A stretch of DNA of 64,000 bases. It comes from Holtermannia corniformis. Taxonomy: Eukaryota > Basidiomycota > Tremellomycetes > Holtermanniales. Below the pieces are notes generated by a model that saw only the letters and a list, made by a program, of their open reading frames with translations, was not told the DNA's origin and made no database searches. The DNA lies in the NCBI GenBank assembly GCA_001599935.1, contig BCIJ01000030.1, positions 169,419-233,418 of the forward strand. Direction: 5' to 3'. Each line of letters opens with the position of its first letter. Within the stretch, counting starts at the first letter, position 1. Below, in pieces: positions 38,559 through 49,570 of this stretch. A program made the translations under genes and the position numbers.

Positions 38559-41020
38559 TCACTCGTGCTCGTCCTCGTCGAGCTCGTCACGCCGCCGCTT
38601 CTGACCATGCTCAACGGCAGCCGCCGCGACAGCCTGCGTGCTCTCCAGCAGCCTCGCGTCGTCGTGCTCGTCGTCAGGCCCGGCCTCGCCCTCGGCCGGC
38701 AACATGGCCGTACTGGCCGCCAAGAGCGCATGCAAGCTCGGTTGGTCGAGCTGATCCGCTCCGTCGCGCGAGTTGCTCGTCGGCGGGTGCGACTGGCTCG
38801 TCCCCGGCGGGAGGTAAGCGAGCTGAGCGACAAAGTCGCTGTATTGGATCTGCTGAGCGGCATCGAGATCGGTAGCGTTGTCGCTCTGGAGCAGCGGATC
38901 GAGCGGTGGCTCGGATTGCTCATCGTCGACGCCGACGCCGACCAGACTTTCGGCGCCTTGAACGCCATCGCTCTGCGTACGGGATGATGACAGCCCTGGC
39001 GGGCGCAGCGTCGTGATCAGCCGGGTGCGCTTGCGCTGAGCTCTGCTTCGTTCCGTCTGGTGGTTGCGCGCGGCCGGAGCGGGGCTCGCATCTGATGCGG
39101 CCTGGTCTTGAACAGGAGGCATCTCGACGCTGTCGGTGCTGCCATTGATCTCGGGGTTCAGTCGTTTCTGGATATGCTGCTGCTGGACGAGCTCGAGCTG
39201 CTCCGGGGTCAAGTCGCTGACGCGGATGAAGCGCAGATCGCCGCGCTCGAGCAATTCGACCAGACGCTTGTTCTGCCTGGACGAGTCAGCACCGCCCGCA
39301 AGCAGGCCGAGCACTCACTGCATACTGTTGCTGCTCGGGTTGCGCATCGGGATCGCACGCTGCTCGATCGGCAACTGTTCCTCTTCCACGTCGCCGCGCG
39401 GATACGGCCAACCGACCAATACGACGCCCCAGTGCCCTTCAAGCGACGCCGCTCGTGTCCACTTCATCTCTGCGTCGTCCATCCCACTCGCTTCGCGGAT
39501 CCGCACGCGCATCTCGTAGTTGAGCTTGGCTTTCACGTCGAGCGAGCGCGAACCCTCGGGCATGGCCAGTCGTTTAGTCGTCGTGGTCGCGTGGGTGAGT
39601 GAGAGGAACTTTGTCAAGCCAGCTGGGCCGCCGCCGCGCAGCGAGTCCCAAAAGTTCTTGGCGACTTCAGATTGGAGCGTGACGGGAAAGGATGGGCCGG
39701 GCGTAAAGGGCGGTGAGATCATGACGAGGTAATTTGTGCCAGTCTGTATGTGGACACTGTTGAACTGGGTGTGTCAGCGGGTGATTGGTTTTACAATGAC
39801 GCGAGGTTGTAAGGGCAAGGATGTAGTACACGGTCCAGCATGCGCGCGGGTGCATTCGTAGGTATCGGCAGCAGCATGGGCAAGGCTTCAGGTAAGCCGT
39901 GCACACCACAGGCAAACCTGAAGCAATACACTAAAGGTTTGCGCAGATCGACTCGCACAGATCGTCTACATGCTCGTTGGGGTAATGCTCTGACCAATGG
40001 TCAAGCAGGCCCAACCTGCGAAAAGGCAGAGGCGCATCCCACTGTCTCCCGAGAGGTCTCGGCTAGACGACGGTCGATTGCAACGTCTTTTGTGTCTCGC
40101 CATGACAGCTGAATGGGGTGAATGGGGTGAGACTTGTAGACGGAAATGACTCGGAGACGGACGACACGAAAAAGGTCGGCGAAGGAGCACGCAGGTTGAG
40201 ATAGGCTAGAGCGTCAAGACGTGGAAACTTTAGACGTCGAGACTGTGGAACGTTGAGACGGCAAGATGTCAATAAGAGGGACGCTCGGACGGTGAGACGG
40301 AACGATGGAGAGTCAAGATGAAAAGTGGGGAAAGTCGTGCAAGTCGTGAAAGCCATGCAAGACGTGAAAGACGAATAGACGCAAAGACGAAAGACAGAAA
40401 ATACCCAAGACAGAAAAGACGCAGGACAAAGACGCAAGACAGGAAAGACGCAAGACAGGAAAGACGTCGAGACGTGCAAGGCGAGAATACTCCTAATACA
40501 AAACGATAGCACAAAAACTCACGACGTGATCGACACCGCGCGCGACCCAGGTAATGTACCGTTCGTGTTGGTTCGGCTGCTGTTGCTGCTGCAGGAGATC
40601 CGGCGGGGACGTGGCGTGTATCTGGAGCGGTGAGAGGTCTGCGAGTTTTGCAAAGCTGTAGCGCTGTCAGCGCGCGTGTGCTGCCGACGCTCGAGGGACT
40701 GACTCTGCCTGTTGGCTGTCTGTCAAGTCTTGAAACGCCTGCAGCGTCGGTGATGGACTGTGCACTGTGGATCCCGTCATCAGTTGATATCCCACCCACA
40801 GCCAGCCACCGCACTCACCGGCCTCGACGTCGCCCTGATCGAGCCTCTTGTCCCTCCACCAGCTCTCGACGAAGAGGGCATACGCGCTCGCACTGGCGTT
40901 GCCTGCGCCGACGTCTGCGCAGACCTGGTGCACTGGCTTGTCCCATTTAGCTGCGACGTCGTGGAGCTGGACGAGCAGGCTGTCGATCTCGTGCTGGTAC
41001 AGTGCTGGGTCGTCGTCCAT
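38559..41020 (-). CDS. Unrecognised protein with an unusually long intron
   Basis: The start MDDDPALYQHEIDSLLVQLH is followed by WDKPVHQVCADVGAGNASAS and WWRDKRLDQGDVEAG. One or two short introns near 40660-40800 lead to FAKLADLSPLQIHATSPPDL, a short poly-Gln and ERYITWVARGVDHV. That joins, across a 758-nt intron (39765-40522), to FNSVHIQTGTNYLVMISPPF. The C-terminal half includes KNFWDSLRGGGPAGLTKFLS and SDLTPEQLELVQQQHIQKRL, and ends basic then acidic (QKRRRDELDEDEHE), which suggests a nuclear protein. The exact phase of the first introns is uncertain. I know no family name. It shares a 211-bp divergent spacer with FAP7. Confidence 0.65.
39765..40522 (-). other. 758-nt intron with purine-rich AAGACG minisatellite
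   Basis: The donor GTGAGT and acceptor CTGACACACCCAG fit the local consensus, yet the intron is roughly 18 times the usual size. Bases 40190-40490 are strongly purine-rich on the plus strand. They contain tandem copies of a roughly 16-nt unit (AAGACGCAAGACAGGA) at about 40420-40465, with decayed AGACG-type copies before it. Confidence 0.7.
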
Positions 41021-41231
41021 TGCAGTGTTTGGTTCGCTCTCGATCCGTGGACACGAAAACTCCGCGGATGGTCCACGCGCTGGACAAAATCAAACAATGC
41101 AAATTCAGTGGCGGTACTTTTCACAGTGGCTTGCGGTACTTTTTTACTGGTTGCCGTAAAAGGACGATCACGTGACATGAGATTTCAACGACCACAACTC
41201 GACCGATGCTCAACCGTTCAACATTGCCAGC

Positions 41232-43026
41232 ATGACCACGCACCACCCGCGCAAGTTTCCCATCATCCTGCTCACTGGAACTCCGGGCACAGGCAAGACG
41301 ACGACCGCCCAGCTCCTCGCTCAGTCCTCGACGATCCCACTCGTCCACTTGGAGGTCGGCGAGATTGTGAAAGAGCATGGCCTGCACGAGGGCTGGGACG
41401 ACGAGTGGAAGAGCTGGACGGTGGATGAGGACCGGGTGAGTGTGAGCGAACGCAGTGAGCACCGGACGAGTGGGTTGGATGCTGGCGTGGCAGTGCGGCG
41501 ACTTGCGCACGAGAGCCAATGCATCGTAGTGCCACTCTATCAGCTCCAATCCCTCCCTTGCTACTCTACTCTCAACAGTCACAAAGGCTAACCAACCCAG
41601 CTACTAGACCACCTCGAAACCATCCTGAACCCATCCACAGCCCCCGCATCAACAGGCTTCATCATCGATCACCATGCGCCCTCATTGTTCCCAGAACGCT
41701 GGATCGACTTGGCCGTCGTCTTGGGCTGTGAGAACGGCGTGCTGTATGAGCGCTTGGAGGCGAGGTAGGTCCCGGACCGCGTGTGGGATCTGGCTTGGAT
41801 GCTGGTCGTGATCGATTGGGATGGCCTCGAGGCGCATGCCCTTGCGATTTTGCCAGGGCGAGATCAGACCCGGTGTTTGAGATGCGCCAGTAGAGACGCG
41901 TGTCGGCGCCGAGACACAGCTGGTATCAGGGGCAAGCTACAGCATCGCCGCGCTGACTCGCAGCTGCAAGCCGGGCTATGATGGTCTTGTCTTGGCATCT
42001 CCATTTGCGTTCTCATACAGATACCGGCTTTGCGAGCAGCAACTGCAGGCCTACTACTACGTGCTGGGCACTCGGGATGTTGATAGCTGCTGCCAGCCGT
42101 GACATCCGACCCGGCCACTCCAACCCTTCAGCACTCGGCAGATGCAGTCGTTGCTGTTTGCTAGCAAAGCTCGTAGCTCGGAGGTCGACGCACTGCATCA
42201 CTACACGGGCGTTGGCGATCAAGCTGCGCACAGATTCACAAACCGACCAAGCCTGGCTTCGCAATCATCGGCGGCCTACTTGGTCGCCGTTTCCAGCTGA
42301 AACAATCTTGATGGTACTGCGCGCCCCGACAAACTAGTTAGACAAAGGCAACAACGTCGCATCATGCCCTTTGGAAAGTGGAAGCGCGTGGATGACGTTC
42401 CATGAAAGCTATTTCTTGCCGTGTGACTGCGTGATGACTCGCGCACGTCACGCTGAAAGACGAGCTATAGTGTGGGAGTGCCTCTGTGCTCTGCATTCAT
42501 CTCGGTCCGGTCATTCGACCTTCTTGTAGAAGGCTTGTTTGACCCTGCTGCCTGCGCACCTCCGCGCTCGTGCTGCTGCAGTCTGCATCCGCCAGCTGGC
42601 ATTCTTTGCCGAGTGCGACCTCACGCGACAGTCGGTGATGGTGGTGAATGACAAGCGCAAGCCGGTGTTCACAGTCAGTTGAACAAATTATTCTTAGCGC
42701 CTCACCCCTCGCTTGTCAACCTCACTGATCCAACGCGCTCTGCTGAACCCATCTCAATACGGAACGACATGGCCTACCCGCTGACACATCTCAGACATTA
42801 CCCTACCAACAAGCTACAAGAAAACGTCACGTCTGAAATCATGCAAGTCGTCCTCAACGAGACGCGCGAGTCGTACGCCGAGGAGATTGTCGTCGTGCTC
42901 GAGTCGACGGGCAAGCAGGATGGCGAGATGGACGAGAATGTGCGGAGATTGGACGACTGGGTCGCTCAGTGGGTTACAGATCACCCGGATGGGATCGCGC
43001 CTGGTGGTGGAGAGGAGAGCGATTGA
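41232..43026 (+). CDS. fap7: Adenylate kinase isoenzyme 6 / Fap7
   Basis: Nuclear NMP kinase/ATPase needed for the final 18S rRNA cleavage in 40S ribosome assembly. Exons are 41232-41435, 41601-41764 and 42795-43026, giving 199 codons plus stop, close to yeast Fap7. The P-loop is LLTGTPGTGKTTTAQLLAQ. It is followed by HLEVGEIVKEHGLHEGWDDE, then LLDHLETILNPSTAPASTGF, IIDHHAPSLFPERWIDLAVV and GVLYERLEAR. The second junction splits an Arg codon and continues HYPTNKLQENVTSEIMQVVL, NETRESYAEEIVVVLEST, exactly as in the family. Introns are 165 and 1030 nt, both far above the local norm. The long one has a GTAGGT donor and contains no recognisable gene. It converges with NTF2 downstream, 220 bp away. 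Confidence 0.93.
41765..42794 (+). other. fap7: 1030-nt intron of FAP7
   Basis: Bounded by GAGGCGAG|GTAGGT and CTGACACATCTCAG|ACAT. The flanking exons rejoin in phase within a conserved motif. No open frame, repeat family or structured RNA was recognised inside. Confidence 0.75.
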
Positions 43027-43249
43027 GCACATGTATCTATAATGCCGCATGTGGACCAGAGCACTGGGCCGGAACAGCAGCTGAGGGTGCACAGACGGCC
43101 GTTACGATGGTCTCGCTTGAGCTCATCAAACTGTCTTGCAGCACGACTCATCGCCGCAGACTGTCGCTGCAGCCCAGGTAGTCGACAAGACGTATACATC
43201 CATGCGCGTCTCTTCGTAAGCAATCCGCAAGCAAGCCGGTGCACAAGAT

Positions 43250-46200
43250 CTATCCGTAGACCCTGTAACCGCGTCAGTGTACGTATCAGCACTTGCTCGA
43301 CGCACAATCGGAACACGTCGTTTTGCCTGGACAAGATCAGCAGGGTTGTAGACAGCTGCCGAGCGACTTACACAAAGTAGCCAGCGCCCTCGGGCATGAG
43401 CTGGAACATTTGCGAGTACTGGAGCACGTTTTGACCGTCGTCAACGACGAGCTGGCCGGTTACGAGCACGAGCACGGCGGCGACCGAAGCTGAGGCCGGC
43501 TGGGCGTCGAGGGTGAGGACGCGGTGAGCGACCTTGGCGAAGGGGAGGGTCTGCGGGCGTCAGCAGATTGCGATAGGTTGGGAGTTTATGGGAGGGCCGT
43601 GACGAGGAGTGTTGACCATCATATGGAGCGGTTGGCTAGCACAACTGAGCCGAGTCTTGCTCGAGCGAAGATATGATCCGGGATAAGGAGATGCTGGATG
43701 GGAGAGCTGGTCAACCAGCTCTACTCGTCAATCCCTACGCCCATACTGCATCATCGCTAGAGCAATTCACACATCAATCCGACCGACGTGTACCTTGAAC
43801 GGTGAACGCAATGGCCCCACAGGCATAGGCCCGAAGCACTCGAAACATCAAAAGCAAATTGCTTGGATCTTTTTGCACTCTTCGGGCCAATGTCCAATAA
43901 AGATCATCCGAGCTCCCGACAAGGCGCTAGCTGTGAACAGCCGTCCATGTTGGCCTTGGCAGGCCAGCTGAATACGAACGACAGCTCAGACCGTGCCGGG
44001 TTGTCACATCGAGACGTCTGGTCAGCGAATGCGCCGTGAGCCGCAACGGTCTGAGGTGCTTCAGCGCAGCGCGCGCTGAAACGCTGGCCAGCCACGGCGC
44101 ACGAGACAGCAAGACAAGCTGAAGCTGGGACACGCAGGTTCGGATACAGTCTATCCGGATCCCGTGCCTTTATGCCAGCACCCGATGCGCGCAAACAATA
44201 AATTATTCACAAGTCTTGGCCGGTGCAAGTGCGACGCGACTATCTTGGCGGGGAGGTGCGGTGGGGTACAGCCGCACGGTAGCTGGGACCCTGCCGCGAT
44301 CCCGCCAAAACGATTGGCGCACCCTTACCGGGCTATCCGGGAACAGCGATGGAGATTTTGTTCGTGCACGCATACCGGCAGACGCCGATTACGCCGGCAT
44401 AACATTCGCTTTGCTGCAAGCAAGCACGTTTGCAGTTGACTGACGTCGCGGTATCAATCGTGATACTAGGCCATCGCCGTGCTGACACGTACACGGTGTA
44501 GCTCTGGCACTTGTGAGCTATCGTGTGCAGCGACAGCCAGGCGCGGCCGGACACCTTAACGATCGAACCGATGAGATCGGCTGAGCAACGGATGTACAGC
44601 CCGCTCAGGCTGTCTGCACAGGATGCTCACTTGCACGAGATGTGTGCAAGTAGATCAGTGCGCAACGAACAGCTGCAGAACACCTCGACCCGGCGACACA
44701 GCGGCTGAAATCACGGCATCTCACCCGGCCGAGTTTTGAGCGACTACGCACCTCTGGTGAGCTACACTGTCTCGCGCTCACCGACTGGATGCGACTCGAG
44801 AATCCGTAGCCATTCTCGCTCAAGATCCGTCATCAAGGGTCAAGCTCCAAGCTGTGCACCAAAGCGGCAGTCTTCGATTTCTCAAAGGTTGTCGCACAAG
44901 ACGGCAGCTAGCACATTACGGATCAATCTAGACAGCAAGCCTGCTTGACGATCAAAAGCTGAAATACTAGTGTTGAGCGCGCAGCGCCTGGCAAGCATTA
45001 GCCACCCGCGTCGGCTCCATCGCGCGCTCGGCTCGCGCGCTCGATGCCTTTTAACAACTAATCGCTGAGTGATTGCCGCCTGGCCGATCCGACATTAGAG
45101 ATGAGCCTGACTAGCTCACATCTGTTGCCAAAATCGGGCAGCGCAGCAACCTCTTCACTTAGCTACCGGGAGATCGAGTGCGCGAGCCGGTCAGCGAAAC
45201 ATGCGAATCGGCTGTTCCGTCTCTGGGAGAGCTGGTAATACGTGCCCGCCTTGGCCCCAACGCCAAAACCACATACAGGTGCCGCTTGGGACGATCAACC
45301 ATCTGTAGAGTGTGCGCTGCGGCCAAGCGATGCAAGCATGATATGACTAGCCCGCCGGATACGCGAAACAGCACCCGTTACGCTACGATCGTATCGTGGA
45401 TCCGGGCAGGCAACGCCGTCAAGCATCAACCGGCAGTCTCGGACAACCTGATTCCAGGTCGGTCATGACTCAGCTCACTGCACCAATGTCAATTGACAGC
45501 TCGCTGAGCTTTGTGACACAACGCGCGCCGGCTGAAATAATGATTCACAGATGTGCCTGACACTGAAGCAGATGAACGGCATACGATGGAGCACCCGCTA
45601 GGGGCTTTGGCGGACAAGGTATCGAGCAGTTGTCGATGACTGGTTGCATTCGCTCGTGTCCGCCAACGTCCTCGGGGATGAGCACCGATGATTCCAAACT
45701 GTATAAAGCGTAGAGTTGTGTGCTTCCGAGCGATAGAACTGGGCGCTCGAGTGTCGTGCTCCCCTGTATAGCGCCGTGCTGGCTGTGAACGGTGGGTGGG
45801 TATCGTCAGACGCTCACTTGGCTGATGACTGACGAACGAGCGCGGCTAGCAGCTTGATGGCTGCTAGCTGTCGTCCTCGAGCCGTCCGACCGAGCAGCAG
45901 AAATAGATGTACCGGTCGATCCCGTATCAAAACAGCAGCGAGCAGACAGAGCCCTTTTATCAGACAGACTCTTCCAGACGCTCAGCTGGCGTGGTTTGCT
46001 TGGCTGGTGGTAGTCTGCAGAGGCTTGGCCAACGGTGATGCAGACAGGAGCTGATGCGCTAGGACCGCTCGGTATGTATGCGTCCGTCGGCCAGCACTTC
46101 TGTTGACAGTCCCCAGACAATCTGACGGTTTCCAGCACACTTCGGCCGATCAAGTCCCGCAAGGGTGCCAAGCGCACTACCTGGTCTCAGCTGTACCTAG

Positions 46201-46474
46201 CTGTACCCGGCATCCCCAGCAACCTCTCTGTATGAATCAAACGCCGCACGCCGACGCCGACTCACCGTCAGCTTCTCCATGATGGCGGCCGCGCCCTGGA
46301 TCTGCGTGTTTTCCCACGTCAGCATCGAGTGGTCGCGGTACAGCGCCTGGAGTTCTGTCCGGTTCGCATCGAATGTCTGGTAGTAGTAGTCGGTGAACTG
46401 GGAGGGTCAGTCTGGCGTGAGGGATGAGGCGAGGGTGGACTTTCCTGCTTTGCGATTGCGTTGATGTCTGCCAT
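43250..46474 (-). CDS. ntf2: Nuclear transport factor 2 (Ntf2)
   Basis: Small homodimer that carries RanGDP into the nucleus. Exons 46474-46445, 46397-46266, 43550-43372, 43326-43306 and 43262-43250 sum to 375 nt, that is 124 residues plus stop, the exact family length. The sequence reads [51 protein letters not shown], then [54 protein letters not shown], colinear with yeast Ntf2. Two oddities stand out. Intron 1 (46398-46444, 47 nt) appears to start with GA, not GT. Intron 2 (43551-46265) is 2715 nt. Introns 3 and 4 are small and canonical. The unusual size makes this compact gene span 3.2 kb. Confidence 0.9.
43551..46265 (-). other. ntf2: 2.7-kb intron of NTF2
   Basis: Donor ACG|GTGAGT and acceptor CTGACGCCCGCAG|ACC. 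It interrupts the conserved EKL(T)-LPF step of NTF2. The interior has short open frames on both strands (for example a Cys-rich one at 44333-44554 minus) but none with a recognisable family. No terminal repeats of a transposon were found by eye. It may hide a non-coding RNA or decayed insertion. Confidence 0.7.
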
Positions 46475-46829
46475 TGCGCCGGTGGGGATAACACGCCGTG
46501 AGCACTGTACGCAGTTGTACACGGTCGGGGCAGGAAGCGGCATGCAAACCCCTGGCGGTTATGTTAGGCGTGCTGCCGGTGTTTGTATAGAACACCGACG
46601 ACACTAATGGGGCTCGCAGCGCAAATAACCCCCAATGCCGTGATCTCGCGCGCGCCTATTCCCGATCGCCGCCGTTCGCTTCACCCGCCGCTCGACCGCG
46701 ATTGCTTTCTCTTGCTTGCTCGCCGTGCCCACCTTGTTCTTCACAACCTCTCACAGCAACCAGCAGCATACTCGCATCTCTACAAGCAGTATAGTCTTTC
46801 ACACCTAATCAACCTACCCACCACCCGCC
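46475..46829. promoter_or_regulatory. Divergent promoter of NTF2 and the GPI-type protein gene
   Basis: 355 bp between two divergent starts. A CT-rich stretch (TCTCTACAAGCAGTATAGTC region, about 46775-46800) precedes the plus-strand start, as in many fungal promoters. No defined site was recognised. Confidence 0.45.
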
Positions 46830-49328
46830 ATGCTCTCCCTCCGCGCGCTCCTCCCCCTCGTCCCGCTCTTCCTCTCCCTCGTCCCCGTCCACGCAGCAAC
46901 GGGCTCGACCTGCGTCGCGTTTGACAGAGCCTGGAGCCTATATGCGTTTGGCGCGTCCACCGACGTCAACCTCGGTCCGAGCGCAACCTGGGCCTGTGCG
47001 TCGTCTTTCTCCACCCAACGGGTGCATGCAGCTGACAACTGCGTCGTATAGCGCCCTCGCCGACAACACTGACGACGACGGGCCGCCCGTGAGTCTTCCT
47101 TCGCCAAAGCACAAACATCACTCCTTTGACGCGTACGACATCGACCAAAGCTATATATAGCGCGGCGGTGCTGCGCAGACGAGCGAGCGGAGCGAGCTGG
47201 AGCAAACACTGACCGACCATAGACCATGGACTGGCACCTCGCCGCAATGTTTGGTCAACCAAAACGCCAACGCGCTCTATGTCACCGGTGCAGACGCAAG
47301 CGATCTCAGCGTGAGTCTTGGTCCGTCGCGCTTATTTTTGCGCTGGCCGTAGATGCCAGCCCTGCAACGTAGGCCATAGCTGCTCCGCTTATTGGATCAT
47401 ACATCGCATCGCAGTGTCCTTCCCAGTAGCCCGCTGTCGAACAGCATTTATTTCATTATTGATCATCTGCTTCATCACCCCCACCCTCCCGTGCTAACGT
47501 CAATGTCAGAAAATCTACATCTTCGACTTCACCGCCCAATCGTGGTCGACCCAATCCACCACCTCGGCCCCCTCGGACCTCGGCGGGCCCTCGTCCTCGT
47601 CTCTCGACCACGACACCAACGTCATCTTCACGCTCCCATCGTCCGGTACATCACTGTACCAACTCGATCTGAGCTCGGTCTCGGCAGCCGCGAGTGGCGC
47701 CGCCTTGGCGTGGGAGGCCGTTTCAAGCCCGCCGTTCGAGGTGGGAGGGAATGCTCCAACGTTGGGAGCGGCTAGTAATCATATTAGTGAGTGGCGCGAG
47801 CCGAGTCGAGCTGGCGGAGCCCAGCTTGGCAGCCTTGTTGGCCCTGGCGTATGGATCATAGGCTGACGCAACTGATAGACTTCTTTGGCGTGCCCAACAC
47901 CGCCGCGGGCTCAGCCAACATGTTTGTGATTCACTGTGAGTCTCTTTTCAGCCCGTGTCACTGCAAGCATCTGTGTGAATATGTGAGCCGGGTAGCTCGG
48001 CGGTTCTGACGTATCGAACCGACCTGGAGCTGCCAACAATTGTTCTCGGCACGACTGACGCTGTCGTGTGCACGATCAGCTGCCGATCTTTGCTTCATAA
48101 TGTGAATTTTCTCGTGGAAATCCCTCGAGTACCGCTGCGTGCGCGGAGATCCCATCGTGCAACAGCGAACGGGCTGCGCTCGGGGCCTTCCAACGCGCGC
48201 ACAGTTTCGCCCATATGCTAGCCATGTTTCTCAAACGCCTCCGCTAGCCGTCAGCTGACCGCTACAGATGCATACTGGCAGCCCGAAGCTCAAGCGTACA
48301 CCGGGTCCGCCACGTTCCCCGACTCACCAGGACAGGCCGTCAGCGTGCCCGACCAGGACAACGGGGTATGTCGATGCACAGTGGTAATGGGGACTGATAC
48401 CGCACAGGTCCCGCTCCAGGTCTTGTTCGTGCCGAATGGCGCTAGTGACGCGTACTTGGTTACGCACTGGACCGATCCGGGAAACTACGAGACGGTGAGT
48501 GTGATCCGGCGAGTCCTATGACTGTACTCGGCGACGTTTACGTCGGTCCGATCGGGTCGCATTGGCATAGTGTCCATTCGGTTATATTGCAGTTTGGCAG
48601 TCCTCGCCGCCTTGGAGCTGTTGGCTACCAGCTCGTTGCTTGACGGTTCGGTCGTGGTCTCTTGTCCAGCTTTGGGTTCACGGCGCTTCTCGTACAGTGT
48701 GCAGCCGACGCCGTCAGCTGTGATATGATATGAGAGACGCCGTGCTTAGTTTGCAGATTCTCGATGGCCAGCGTCACGACCGTGCTGTTCGCGACTCGGT
48801 TCCCTACTTGTTTGCCTGGCTAAGGGTCTCCACCCTTGTCTATCTGCGCTGTTCTCTTATGCCGATATCGCAAACGCGAGCTCACACCCACAGACTTCGA
48901 CCGCACCGTTCGCCGTCAACCTGATCAACTCGACCCAATCGCTTGGCGCGCTTTCGTTCACGTCGGACGCCAACACGCGATACGCCGCCTCGCCCGCCGC
49001 CGTCGTCGCCCTCTCGTCGTCTGGGCAGCTCGCCTACATTGCCAACGCGATCAACACGGACCGGACCGTTGCCAGCACGTCGTGGTCGCTCTCGAGCTAC
49101 ACTTATGGTGATAGCTCCAACTCGACGAGTGCCAGTGCGAGTGCCAGCGCCAGTGGGTCAGCGAGCGCCAGCCGGACATCGAGCGGCAGTGCTTCACACT
49201 CTGCCTCGGCTTCGGCTTCGGGCTCTAGCTCGTCGCCGTCCGGTGCCGCCGCGCAAGGCATCCAACGCGAGCTAGGCGGCATGGCGGCTGCCGCTGGTGT
49301 GCTGGCATGGGCTTTGACCGCTTTGTAG
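46830..49328 (+). CDS. Secreted, probably GPI-anchored protein with Ser/Ala-rich stalk
   Basis: Signal peptide MLSLRALLPLVPLFLSLVPV then HAATGSTCVAFDRAWSLYAF. The mature part has repeated beta-strand-like stretches (LYVTGADASDLSKIYIFDFT, NVIFTLPSSGTSLYQLDLSS, FFGVPNTAAGSANMFVIH, VPLQVLFVPNGASDAYLVTH), reminiscent of a kelch or galactose-oxidase-like propeller but without clear repeats. After SSGQLAYIANAINTDRTVAS the tail becomes Ser/Ala-rich (NSTSASASASASGSASAS). It ends in a hydrophobic GPI-type signal, MAAAAGVLAWALTAL. It needs about eight introns, several unusually long: 47311-47509 (199 nt), 47936-48267 (332 nt) and 48495-48893 (399 nt). A cell-surface location is inferred; function unknown. 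Confidence 0.78.
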
Positions 49329-49570
49329 TTTTCCTCTGCGAACGCTCCCTGGACTCTTTCTTAATTTCGGATACGGTACGATATCTGCTCTTGCGTTCGT
49401 TTACGCAGTCTATCGATGCACCAGACTCTATGAGCAGATTGCACGCAGTTGCACGCAGCGGGAGCATTTTCAGTCGACTGTTGACAACGACGACGTTCGA
49501 GAGGATTGAGATTGAGAGGAAGAGCGTCGCAGGGCAGGGGCAGAGCGAGAGAGGCGTCAAGCGGCCGACA

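Noticed and set aside
40269..40814. 181-codon minus-strand frame through the minisatellite
   Set aside because: Composition is driven by the pyrimidine-rich repeat; the flanking exons splice around most of it in the correct frame.
41781..42337. Short frames within the FAP7 long intron
   Set aside because: They overlap each other in several frames without similarity to any family; the intron boundaries are fixed by conserved FAP7 exons.
44164..44554. Cys-rich short frames on both strands inside the NTF2 intron, one faintly like a PAN/apple segment
   Set aside because: Overlapping on opposite strands, no start context, spacing does not fit a known domain; kept only as part of the long-intron finding.
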